The notes under the pieces: model-generated
The model's database searches: none
What the model was told of the DNA's origin: nothing
Seen by the model: the letters and a program-made list of their open reading frames with translations, nothing else
Translations under genes and position numbers: made by a program
From: Nannocystineae bacterium
GTDB taxonomy: Bacteria > Myxococcota_A > Polyangia > Haliangiales > Haliangiaceae
DNA length: 46,364 nucleotides
Direction of reading: 5' to 3'
Assembly (NCBI GenBank): GCA_007133195.1
Contig: SLNH01000173.1
Coordinates: forward strand, 1-46,364
Shown: piece after piece, positions 1-7,551 of the stretch
Position numbering within the stretch: the first letter of the stretch is position 1
Layout of the letters: every line of letters starts with the position of its first letter

Positions 1-972
1 GCATCGGCGGCGGGGGTGTTCGTGGCCAACTGCCCCGGCCGAAACGCCGCCGCCGTCGCCGAGCTCACCTGGGGCCTCATCCTCGCCTGCGATCGCCGCA
101 TTCCCGATCAGGTGATCGACGGCCGACAAGGGACGTGGAACAAGGCGGAATACGCCGCGGCCGAGGGCCTCAAGGAGCGCTATCTCGGCATCATCGGGAT
201 GGGCACCATCGGCCAAGCGGTGGCGAGGCGCGGACTCGCCTTCGGCATGGACGTGGTGGCCTGGTCGCCGTCGCTCGACCGCGAGCGCGCCGAAGAGCTC
301 GGGGTGCGCCGCGCGGGCTCCGCCTACGAGGTGGCCGCGCAGAGCGACGTCATAAGCCTCCACGTCGCGGCCACCGATGACACGCACCACCTCGTCGACA
401 AGGGCTTTCTCGAGGTGGTCAAACCCGGCTCCATCATCGTCAATACCACCCGCGGGAGCGTCGTAGACGAGGAGGCGCTCGCCGCCGCGGTCCGGGAAAA
501 AGACCTTCGCGTCGGGCTCGACGTCTACGAGTCGGAACCCGCGGGCGGCACGGGTGATATCGATCGCCCGATCCTCAGCGTCCCCGGCGTGTACGGCACC
601 CACCACGTCGGCGCATCGACCAACCAAGCTCAGGAGGCCATCGCCCTCGAGGCGGCGCGCGTGGTGGAGGAGTTTCAAAGCCACGGGGTGCCGCCCAACT
701 GCGTCAACCGCGAAAAGCGCTCCACCGCCAGGGCCCTGCTCACCGTCCGCCACTTCAACCGGCCCGGGGTGCTCGCGCGGGTGTTTCGCGTGCTCGGCGA
801 AGCGGGCATCAACGTCGAGGAGATGGACAACATGCTCTACGAAGGCGCCCACGCGGCCTCCGCTCGCATCCAGCTCGAACGCGCGCCGAGCTCGGCCGAG
901 ATGGACGAGCTCAAGGTGGCCAGCGAGCACATCATCACGCTAGAGCTCATCGAGCTCGACGAACCGCATTGA
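1..972 (+). CDS. serA: D-3-phosphoglycerate dehydrogenase, 5'-truncated by the window edge
   Basis: This enzyme oxidises 3-phosphoglycerate to 3-phosphohydroxypyruvate with NAD+, the first step of serine synthesis. The frame is open from base 1, so the start lies outside the window and about 323 residues are visible. The Rossmann motif GIIGMGTIG (about bases 187-213) is the NAD-binding loop of D-2-hydroxyacid dehydrogenases. The catalytic Arg (NTTRGSVVDE), Glu (DVYESEP) and His (THHVGAST) all appear in order. The last 75 residues or so form an ACT domain (LTVRHFNRPGVLARVF), the usual site of serine feedback in this family. The substrate-binding N-terminus is missing. serC follows 315 bases downstream on the same strand, which supports the assignment over other hydroxyacid dehydrogenases. 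Confidence 0.93.
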   Translation, partial: ASAAGVFVANCPGRNAAAVAELTWGLILACDRRIPDQVIDGRQGTWNKAEYAAAEGLKERYLGIIGMGTIGQAVARRGLAFGMDVVAWSPSLDRERAEELGVRRAGSAYEVAAQSDVISLHVAATDDTHHLVDKGFLEVVKPGSIIVNTTRGSVVDEEALAAAVREKDLRVGLDVYESEPAGGTGDIDRPILSVPGVYGTHHVGASTNQAQEAIALEAARVVEEFQSHGVPPNCVNREKRSTARALLTVRHFNRPGVLARVFRVLGEAGINVEEMDNMLYEGAHAASARIQLERAPSSAEMDELKVASEHIITLELIELDEPH

Positions 973-1287
973 CACGCTTCGCCCTCACCCACCCGCCCGG
1001 CCGCCACACGGGATACTGAAGCCGGGAGGCTGAGGCCGGTTTCGTGACAGATTGACGAGGCGCCCGGCGGGCGATGGCGACGATAGTGGCGCCAGTGGCA
1101 CGATGGCCCGGCGCGCCGTTGCGTCGCCGGGCGGGTGATTTCCGCGCGCAGCCGTGCTAGTCCTGCGCGCTGCGCGGGCTTTGCCCCGGTCGCCGATGAG
1201 GCGGCCTGCCGGCACTAGGAGCTGCCGCCGCGCGCTCGCACCGGCACCGGGGCACGAGGACGAGCCAGAGCAAGAGAGGAGACTACT
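973..1287. other. Intergenic stretch between serA and serC
   Basis: These 315 bases contain no convincing gene. The sequence is GC-rich with short self-complementary GCGC runs around 1140-1190, but no clear promoter pair, riboswitch or U-tailed terminator was seen. The serC ribosome-binding site lies at its right end (AGAGGAG, about 1275-1281). Confidence 0.5.
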
Positions 1288-2379
1288 GTGAGCGATCAGC
1301 GCATCTTCAATTTTTCGGCGGGTCCCGCCGTGTTGCCCGAGGACGTGTTGCGCCGCGCCCAGGAGGCGCTTTGGGACATCGGCGGCGCCGGGTTCGGCAT
1401 CGCCGAGTGCAGCCACCGCGGGCCCGAGTTCACGGCGGTGCTCGAGGAGGCCGAGGCCAACATCCGCGAGCTCGCCTCCATCCCGGGTGATTACGCGATC
1501 CTGTTCCTTCAGGGCGGCGCCTCGCTGCAGTTCGCGATGGCCCCGATGAACTTCCTGAGCGGCGGGAAGACGGCGGATTACATCAACACGGGGAGCTGGT
1601 CGAAAAAGGCGATCGCCGAGGCCAAGCTGTTCGGGAACGTCCATGTCGCCGGGTCGAGCGAGGACGAAAACTTCAGCTACATCCCCGCCGCAGACGCCAT
1701 CCGGAACTCGCCCGATCCCGCCTACGTGCATTTCACGAGCAATAACACGATCTTCGGCACCCAGTGGCGGAGCGAGCCCGAGGTCCCCAGCGGCGTCCCC
1801 CGGTTTTGCGACGCCTCGAGCGACATCTTCAGTCGGCCGATCGACGTGACGAAGTACGGCCTGATCTACGCGGGGGCGCAAAAAAACCTGGGGCCGGCGG
1901 GCGTGACCCTCGTGATCATCCGCCAGGACCTGGTCGAGAGCGCGCCGAGCGGCCTGCCCTCGATGCTCCAGTACCGAAACCACGTGAAAAACGGGTCCTG
2001 CTACAACACGCCGCCCGTGTTCGGGATCTACGTGGTGAGCGAAGTGATCAAGTGGATCAAGGGCCTCGGCGGGCTCGGGGCCATGGCCGAGCACAACCGC
2101 GACAAGGCTCAGCTCATCTACGACGTCCTGGACGACAGCGACTTCTACCAGCCGACCGCGCATCCGGACAGCCGCTCGCACATGAACGTCTGCTTCCGCT
2201 CGCCCGCCGAGGAGCTCGACGCCAAGTTCATCAAGGAGGCCAAGGCCAAGGGTCTCGCCGGCCTCAAGGGCCACCGCTCCGTGGGCGGCATGCGCGCGAG
2301 CATCTACAACGCGTTCCCGCGCGAGGGTTGCGAAGCGCTCGTCTCGTTCATGAAGGAGTTCGAGCGCCAAAACCGGTAG
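1288..2379 (+). CDS. serC: Phosphoserine aminotransferase
   Basis: This PLP enzyme transaminates 3-phosphohydroxypyruvate with glutamate to give phosphoserine, the second step of serine synthesis; the family also acts in pyridoxine synthesis. The 363 residues match the usual length of about 360. The N-terminus has the signature [15 protein letters not shown], and the PLP-binding lysine lies in [12 protein letters not shown]. The C-terminus ([20 protein letters not shown]) is typical of SerC. The GTG start is preceded by AGAGGAG at a spacing of about six bases, and no better ATG exists nearby. It follows serA, so the two genes supply consecutive steps, although the 315-base gap allows separate transcription. 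Confidence 0.96.
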   Translation: MSDQRIFNFSAGPAVLPEDVLRRAQEALWDIGGAGFGIAECSHRGPEFTAVLEEAEANIRELASIPGDYAILFLQGGASLQFAMAPMNFLSGGKTADYINTGSWSKKAIAEAKLFGNVHVAGSSEDENFSYIPAADAIRNSPDPAYVHFTSNNTIFGTQWRSEPEVPSGVPRFCDASSDIFSRPIDVTKYGLIYAGAQKNLGPAGVTLVIIRQDLVESAPSGLPSMLQYRNHVKNGSCYNTPPVFGIYVVSEVIKWIKGLGGLGAMAEHNRDKAQLIYDVLDDSDFYQPTAHPDSRSHMNVCFRSPAEELDAKFIKEAKAKGLAGLKGHRSVGGMRASIYNAFPREGCEALVSFMKEFERQNR

Positions 2380-2399
2380 GCGCGCCGGGCGAGCGAGAC

Positions 2400-2426
2400 G
2401 GCGGCGGGCCTTTTGACCCCGCCGCC
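2400..2426 (+). terminator. Hairpin just after serC
   Basis: A perfect 9-base stem (GGCGGCGGG / CCCGCCGCC) with a 9-base loop starts 21 bases after the serC stop. No T-run follows, so it could stabilise the 3' end or assist Rho rather than act as a classical intrinsic terminator. Confidence 0.4.
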
Positions 2427-2735
2427 GCCGCCCAAAGCGGCAACGAAGTCCTCAGCAGGTCGGCCCGCCCCGGCGCCTCGACCTGCCTGATTTCGCGGAC
2501 ACTAGGCCGCAGTGGCCAAGCGAATGGCCATGGATGGAGGCCAGCCCCGCGCCCGGCGGGTTTTCCAGGCCCGCGTCTCAACGCTCTGTTTCGCGCAAAT
2601 AGCCGCGACCAGGGCGGTGGCTGGCTCAGGCGCCACCGAGCAGGGAGGTGGCAGCGAAAGTGGCCACCGCCGGCGCCCCAAAGCGGTGGGCCAAGGCGCC
2701 GCGGGCCCGTAGCGCCCACGGAGCTGTTTCTGGAC
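2427..2735. other. Non-coding stretch between serC and the cytolysin-like gene
   Basis: About 310 bases between converging genes. Only a modest hairpin is visible (CGGTGGC / GCCACCG, 2615-2638). The open frames here do not resemble any protein and are taken as chance frames of GC-rich DNA. Confidence 0.4.
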
Positions 2736-2781
2736 AAAAAAAGGGCGCGGCCGGGGCATCTACCCGCGCGGCCGCGCCCTT
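2736..2781 (-). terminator. Rho-independent terminator of the cytolysin-like gene
   Basis: Read on the minus strand, a perfect 12-base stem (AAGGGCGCGGCC at 2741-2752 pairing with 2770-2781) with a 17-base loop is followed by seven U (A7 on the plus strand, 2736-2742). It begins 29 bases beyond the stop of the minus-strand gene ending at 2810. This is the clearest intrinsic terminator in the window. Confidence 0.85.
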
Positions 2782-2809
2782 AAGCGCGAGGCGCCAAGGC
2801 GCCCGGCAC

Positions 2810-4360
2810 TCAGATGGGCTGAATGCTGAAGTTGACTCTCACCTTGGCCCCGTCGCCCGTGAGGAGCGCCGTCTGGTCGCCGCGCCAGCCCTGCTCGAAC
2901 GGCAGCGACACCGTCTCCCAGCCGATGTCGCTGTCGCTCGGGAACCACCACCCCGTATCGTGGTGGAACAGGTCTGCCTCGAGTTCGATGGTCTCACCGG
3001 ACTCCGGCCTCACCTCGAGAATCGCGTCGCCGAGGAGGTCGCCCTCGCCGGGCCAGTAGCGGCTTTCCTCGATCCCGATGTAGTTGTTCTCATCTTTGGT
3101 GAGGAGCGTTCGCTCCCCCTCGCCCCGCGCGCCGACCGACCCGTAAACATTGAGCTTGTCCCGACCGCCGGAGTCCTCCACCTCGATGTCGTTGAGCGTA
3201 ACCCGCACCGCCTGGCCCACGCGCTCGCAGTCGCGCTTTTCGTACTCGCGGGTCACGGAGCTCGCGAGCGGCGCGTTATCCTTGAGATACGAGAGTTTAT
3301 AGGCGATGGGCGCGCCCGGAGAGTCCGAGGAGTAGTCGCCGCCGGACCGGATGAAGTCCATCAGCTCCTCGTACCCGTCGAGCGCCTTGGCCGCGTCGGC
3401 GCCCGAGCCGCCCACCATGTACACGCTCATCTTGGAGCGCTCGAGCATCTCCTCGTAAGTCACCGAAACATCACCACCAACGTCCACCCCGCCGCTGTAG
3501 GCGAAGTCCAGGGCGGCGCCGAGCTCCTGCGCGGAGTACTCGGACTCGAACGCGAACAGCGCGACCCGACCGTATGTGATCGACGACACGTAGGCGGGCG
3601 GGCTGCCCTCGGGGAAGCGGTCCATGACGTCTTCGTCCGTGACCGTGGGGGCGAAAAAGTCGCTGGGCCGGCCGGGCTGGTCGATGTCGATGGTGTAGTA
3701 GGCCTGCGTGTACTGGACCAGGTAGCGGCTACGAACGTCCTCGTCGCCGAAGTTGAAGCTCGCCGACAGCTCCGCCGGCAGACCGGTCCCCGAGACGCCC
3801 GCCCCGAAAGCCATCTCCAGCTGCTCTTCGGAGTGGACCTCCTCGATGTCAGCCGTGATGTGGGCCGGCGTGGAGCCCGTAACCTGGTTGTCGAGGATCT
3901 CGGCCTTCCCCTCGCGGTAGGCGGACAGCGAGGGGTAATCCATCACCGCCTTGCGCTGCCCGTCGATATTTTCGAGTGAAATCGATATGGTGACGGGATC
4001 ACGGTCCATGACGACCTGCGCGAGGTCCCCGCCCAGCGCCTCGTCACTGCGCACGAGGGCTCCGGGCCAAAGCGCCTCGGAGTTGGTGCTGTAGGCCACG
4101 AGCTCGTCGTACTGGCGGGTCTCCTGGACCGGACGGCTTCGACAGATGTACTCGCCGTCTCGCACAGGCTCGCCGTGGCTCTCGGTGACGATCAGACTGG
4201 GCTCTGCGGAAATGGTGTCGAGCCCGCGCACGTAGTCGTCGATCGATGCCCGGATCTCCTCGAGCTCGTCACCACCGACGACGTGGCACGCCGCCGCGGC
4301 AGCGATCACCAAGCCCGGAACAGCCAATCGGGAGTAGCGAGAATTGTGAGTTGCATCCAT
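2810..4360 (-). CDS. Cholesterol-dependent-cytolysin-like secreted protein (thiol-activated cytolysin family)
   Basis: The 516-residue protein follows the CDC fold order in domains 1-3. Recognisable blocks are WPGAL (98-102, compare YPGAL), PPAYVSSITYGR (254-265, the conserved Y-G-R strand), the glycine pair in MVGGSGADAAK (315-325, the hinge glycines needed for pore formation) and YKLSYLKDN (354-362). Classical CDCs oligomerise on membranes and insert two beta-hairpins per monomer. The tail (about 380-516) lacks the Trp-rich undecapeptide ECTGLAWEWWR and does not resemble CDC domain 4, so cholesterol binding cannot be assumed. The start MDATHN (4360) is chosen because it gives a signal peptide ending AAAAAC with Cys25, a weak lipobox; an upstream in-frame ATG at 4462 would bury it. 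Pore formation, anchoring and target are inferred. Confidence 0.82.
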   Translation of the reverse strand: MDATHNSRYSRLAVPGLVIAAAAACHVVGGDELEEIRASIDDYVRGLDTISAEPSLIVTESHGEPVRDGEYICRSRPVQETRQYDELVAYSTNSEALWPGALVRSDEALGGDLAQVVMDRDPVTISISLENIDGQRKAVMDYPSLSAYREGKAEILDNQVTGSTPAHITADIEEVHSEEQLEMAFGAGVSGTGLPAELSASFNFGDEDVRSRYLVQYTQAYYTIDIDQPGRPSDFFAPTVTDEDVMDRFPEGSPPAYVSSITYGRVALFAFESEYSAQELGAALDFAYSGGVDVGGDVSVTYEEMLERSKMSVYMVGGSGADAAKALDGYEELMDFIRSGGDYSSDSPGAPIAYKLSYLKDNAPLASSVTREYEKRDCERVGQAVRVTLNDIEVEDSGGRDKLNVYGSVGARGEGERTLLTKDENNYIGIEESRYWPGEGDLLGDAILEVRPESGETIELEADLFHHDTGWWFPSDSDIGWETVSLPFEQGWRGDQTALLTGDGAKVRVNFSIQPI

Positions 4361-4552
4361 AAGCACGCCGGTCCCTCGTGCAACGAAGAGACCAACATGG
4401 CAGCGCGGGCGATCCCCGTGGTCCCTAGGCCCCAATCGAGGCCAGGCGGGGACAGGCGTCACCGCGCGGCCAAACCCGCGCCCACGGCTGTTTGCGCGGC
4501 CCTACCGCCCCAACGCCCGCGCCGGCGCCGCGACGATGCGCCCGCCCTCGCC

Positions 4553-5008
4553 TCAGGGCTCGGTGGACGCCGGAGCGTCGTCCCCGTTTTCGCCGGGCGG
4601 CGCGAGCGAACCGGTCTCCGAGGCGCGCAGCCAGCCATAGACGGCGAGCGCGACGAGGAGCGCGGCGATCGCCAAAAGCTCGACCGGAATCCGGTCGCCA
4701 AGCGCCCGGCGCCCGAAAAACCGCCCGCCCGAGCGCCGGCGGATCGTCTCGGCGACGCCCTTCGGAAACGCCTCCGGCGCCGGCCGCCGGCTTAGCTCCG
4801 ACAGCGCGCGGGCGGTATTTTCGAGCTCGCGGTAGGCCGCCTGGCACGCTTCACACGCTTCGAGGTGGGCCTCGAGGTCTTTGGCCTCGGCCTCCGGGAG
4901 GAGCCCCTCGTAGTAGTCGGCGAGCGCGGCGTCGTGCCCACACGGCGGCTGCTTCGCGGGATTCTGGTCGCCGCCCGGCCCGGACGTATCGGCGTCGGAT
5001 CCGCTCAT
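4553..5008 (-). CDS. Anti-sigma factor with zinc-finger (zf-HC2) domain
   Basis: The family binds an ECF sigma factor at the inner membrane and releases it on a signal. The 151-residue protein has a cytoplasmic N-terminus with Cys23 and the motif H48-x3-C52-x2-C55 of zinc-binding anti-sigma domains, then one membrane segment (about 109-127) and a short Pro/Glu-rich periplasmic tail. Two starts are possible. The chosen ATG at 5008 has AAGGAGG about five bases upstream. The ATG at 5023 adds five residues and overlaps the sigma stop as ATGA but has a poor ribosome site. Either way it is cotranscribed with the sigma factor, its probable partner. Confidence 0.88.
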   Translation of the reverse strand: MSGSDADTSGPGGDQNPAKQPPCGHDAALADYYEGLLPEAEAKDLEAHLEACEACQAAYRELENTARALSELSRRPAPEAFPKGVAETIRRRSGGRFFGRRALGDRIPVELLAIAALLVALAVYGWLRASETGSLAPPGENGDDAPASTEP

Positions 5009-5019
5009 CGCGCCCTCCT

Positions 5020-5607
5020 TCATCGTAAATGTTTTTGCATCTTTCGGCGCAGCGCCAGTCGCGCACGGTGGAGGCGGGACTTGACCGTCCCTTCGGGGAG
5101 GCCGGCGATCTCGGCGATTTCCCCGTAGCTCAGGTCCTCGACGTCGCGCAGGACGACGAGTAGCCGCTGCTCTTCGTCCAGGGAGGCGATGGTCTTTTGC
5201 ACGATGCCCTCGAGCTCGGCCCCGGCGACCTGCGAATCCGGCGAGGGCGCTGGTGCCGCCCCCGTGAGGCGAGCGGCGGCCCCGTCGCCCGCGGCGGCCG
5301 ATTCCTCCACGTACTGGGCGCGCTGGTGGTCGCCTCGGCGCGCGAGGTACTTGATGCGGTTTTTGCAGTGGTTGGCAGCGATCCTGTAGAGCCAGGTCGA
5401 AAACTTGGCGTCGCCGCGGAACGAGTCGATCGACTTGAAAACCGTGATGAACACCTCTTGGGCGACGTCCTCGGCCTCCGCCGGATCGCCGAGCATCCGG
5501 TAGGTGAGGTTGTAGATCTGATCGCCGTAGGTCTGGACGACCTCCCGAAACGCCCGCTCGTCGCGATCGCGGAGCCGGCGTATGAGGCGGCGCTCACCAA
5601 ACGGCAT
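5020..5607 (-). CDS. ECF-family RNA polymerase sigma factor (sigma-24/RpoE-like)
   Basis: The protein directs RNA polymerase to a dedicated promoter set. Its 195 residues carry sigma region 2 (DPAEAEDVAQEVFITVF, then FSTWLYRIAANHCKNRIKY, the -10 recognition helix) and region 4 (LSYGEIAEIAGLPEGTVKSR, the helix-turn-helix for the -35). There is no region 1 or 3, as expected of group 4 sigma factors. An Ala/Gly-rich linker of about 35 residues joins the domains. The stop overlaps or nearly abuts the anti-sigma gene, the usual organisation for such pairs. The regulon is unknown. The cytolysin-like gene, 192 bases beyond the anti-sigma gene on the same strand, is a candidate target, but no matching promoter could be shown. 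Confidence 0.94.
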   Translation of the reverse strand: MPFGERRLIRRLRDRDERAFREVVQTYGDQIYNLTYRMLGDPAEAEDVAQEVFITVFKSIDSFRGDAKFSTWLYRIAANHCKNRIKYLARRGDHQRAQYVEESAAAGDGAAARLTGAAPAPSPDSQVAGAELEGIVQKTIASLDEEQRLLVVLRDVEDLSYGEIAEIAGLPEGTVKSRLHRARLALRRKMQKHLR

Positions 5608-5695
5608 GGCGGCTCAGTCTATCGCGCGCGCCGGCTGCCCGCGGGTTTCGCCGCGCAAAGCGCCGCTCCTAGCACCCTGGCCCAGGCGTCATGAT

Positions 5696-6601
5696 CTAGT
5701 GCATGGCGGGGCCGAGGATCCGTACGCTCGCGAGCATCATCAGCTCGTCGCCGCCGCTTACCTGGTAGCGGGCGCCGACATCGACCCCGGCGCTGCGGGT
5801 CATATAGCCGCCGCCCGCGGTGACGTATGCGCCGCTGCCGGGCACGTCGTAGACCCCGCCGAGCCGAACCGGAACGCCCGACTGGCGGTCTGCGGAGGAA
5901 AAAAAGTACTCGGCCCCCAGGCCGTACCGTCCCGGCGTTTCGTCGTCGTCCAGGTCGAAGCTCCAAACGCCGTCGAGCCCGATGCTCAGGGGATCGGCAG
6001 GGCGCAGGGCGATCCCGGATCCGACCGCTCGCGGGTACTGGGCGGCGTCGGCGCCGACCACGTTGTAGCCGACGACCCCGAGCTCGACGTGGTCGCCGGC
6101 TCGCATGCTCACCCCCAAATCGAGGCCGAAGCCGCTCGCGTCCTCCTCGTCCGGAAGATCACTGCGATAGTCGAAGTACTTGATGTTGATGCCGGCGAAC
6201 AAGATGTCGCTCAGCTGCCGCGCGAACAGCGTGCCCGTCTCGTGGACGCGCCTGCGCTCCTCGCTACCGGCGACCTCCGGCGACGCCCCGAAGTATTGGT
6301 AGTAAAAGCAGCCCGGAAGCGGCACCGTCGCGTCGCAGGCAGACGCCGCGACGCCGGTGGCTCCGTCTTGCGGCCGATATCCGAACGACCCCTCGAACAC
6401 GAGCTGGCGCGACAGCGCGAGGCCCGAGGGGTTCAAGCTGGTCGAAAGCCCCGCGTGCGCCGAGCCCCGCATCGTCTCGCCCATCCCAATCGAGCGGGGG
6501 TTCAAATTATCGACGAGCGAGTCGGCAGCCGCCTGTGAGCAGAAAAGGAGCGAGATCACCCCCAACGCCGCGATCCGGCCCCGGAACATCGGTATCTGCA
6601 T
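5696..6601 (-). CDS. Outer-membrane beta-barrel protein (PorV/FadL-like), function unknown
   Basis: The 301-residue protein starts with a signal peptide (MFRGRIAALGVISLLFC, cleavage near AAA-DS). The mature N-terminus reads NPRSIGMGETMRGSA then LNPSGLAL, the pattern RxxGMGxxxxAxA...NPAGLA seen in PorV/UPF0164 and FadL-type barrels. Alternating hydrophobic residues and Gly/Tyr/Phe turns run to the end, as in a 12-14-stranded barrel. Two Cys near residues 88-97 may form a disulfide. A second ATG four codons in (MFRGR) is an equally good start. It lies between radC and the sigma gene on the same strand with gaps of 70 and 88 bases, so cotranscription is possible but not proven. Confidence 0.72.
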   Translation of the reverse strand: MQIPMFRGRIAALGVISLLFCSQAAADSLVDNLNPRSIGMGETMRGSAHAGLSTSLNPSGLALSRQLVFEGSFGYRPQDGATGVAASACDATVPLPGCFYYQYFGASPEVAGSEERRRVHETGTLFARQLSDILFAGINIKYFDYRSDLPDEEDASGFGLDLGVSMRAGDHVELGVVGYNVVGADAAQYPRAVGSGIALRPADPLSIGLDGVWSFDLDDDETPGRYGLGAEYFFSSADRQSGVPVRLGGVYDVPGSGAYVTAGGGYMTRSAGVDVGARYQVSGGDELMMLASVRILGPAMH

Positions 6602-6671
6602 TCTGTCGGGAGTCTATCGGATGAAGGCGACGCCGCGCCACTTTACCTCCCGTGGCAAAGTGCGCGCTCGG

Positions 6672-7412
6672 TCACCCCACGAGGTCGTCGAGGGAGCGGT
6701 AGTCGTCGTCACCAATGACGACGTGGTCCACGAGCGGAATGCCCACGACTTCGCCCACGGCGCGCAGCCGCCTCGTGAGCGCGATGTCTTCGTGCGAAGG
6801 CGAAGGATCGCCCGAGGGATGGTTGTGCACGGCCACCGCCGAAGCCGCCGCGGCGCGGATCAGGGGCCGGAACATCTCGCGCGGGTGGACTTCCACGCCG
6901 GTGAGGCACCCTCGCGCCACCTCGATCTCTTCGATGACACCTCCGCGCGCGTCGAGCGCGAGCGCGATGAAGACCTCCTGGGACAGCCCAGTGAGCCTCG
7001 GGCGCATCCGCTCGAACACATCGCCCGGCCCCGTGACCGGCGCGCCTCGCTGGCGCCGCGCGTTCGTCGCCCGCGCCCCCAGGTGAAGCCCCGCGACGAG
7101 CCTCGCCGCCCGCGCCTGTCCCACGCCGGGAATGGCGCATAGCTCCCCCGGCCGCGCCGCCGCGAGCCCGGCGAGGTCTCCGGTATGAGTCAAAATGTGG
7201 CGCGCGACGGCCGGCGCCGGCCGCCCGCTCGCGCCGGTGCCGAGGACCAGCGCGATGAGCTCGGTCGCCCCGAGCCTCTCGGCTCCGTGCGTAAGTAGAC
7301 GCTCGCGCGGGCGCTCGGCGGGATCCGCTGGTAACGCCTCGCGCGCTCGACCTGCGTTCGATGTCGTGATGGATCGGACCACGACCCCGCAACGCAGCAA
7401 GTCGCGGACCAT
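6672..7412 (-). CDS. radC: RadC family JAMM/MPN+ protein
   Basis: The family name is historical; a role in DNA repair is not established, and many members are thought to act in DNA transactions as putative metalloproteases. The N-terminal half has the UPF0758 start (ERPRERLLTHGAERLGATEL) and a helix-hairpin-helix (IPGVGQARAARLVAG). The C-terminal half has the complete JAMM metal site HNHPSGDPSPSHED, matching H-x-H-x7-S-x2-D. The start is uncertain. ATG at 7412 gives 246 residues with about 30 before the conserved block; GTG at 7382 is an alternative. The frame stays open further upstream, but that part resembles nothing in the family. It is divergent from the lipoprotein gene at 7552. Confidence 0.9.
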   Translation of the reverse strand: MVRDLLRCGVVVRSITTSNAGRAREALPADPAERPRERLLTHGAERLGATELIALVLGTGASGRPAPAVARHILTHTGDLAGLAAARPGELCAIPGVGQARAARLVAGLHLGARATNARRQRGAPVTGPGDVFERMRPRLTGLSQEVFIALALDARGGVIEEIEVARGCLTGVEVHPREMFRPLIRAAAASAVAVHNHPSGDPSPSHEDIALTRRLRAVGEVVGIPLVDHVVIGDDDYRSLDDLVG

Positions 7413-7551
7413 TCGTAGCCACACCCGTTGTCGGCCACTTGGCGAACCAGCTCGGACGCGGCCGGACACCCGTCGTCCGGCCGGCCGGACGCAAAGCGGA
7501 CAGCGCAAGCCGCCGCGCCTCCGGCTCGCGCGCCGGCGCTGGTCGGTTAAG

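Noticed and set aside
1052..1090. TTGACG with GATAGT between serA and serC as a promoter
   Set aside because: The spacing is about 24 bases, too long for a sigma-70 promoter.
985..2370. 461-codon minus-strand frame opposite serC
   Set aside because: It covers a well-conserved SerC gene and an intergenic region, with no family resemblance.
3000..3221. Search for a CDC undecapeptide in the tail of the cytolysin-like protein
   Set aside because: No sequence close to ECTGLAWEWWR was found; TGWWFPSDSDIGW is only superficially similar.
2648..3979. 443-codon plus-strand frame opposite the cytolysin-like gene
   Set aside because: It is antisense to conserved CDC motifs, crosses the terminator, and has typical shadow composition.
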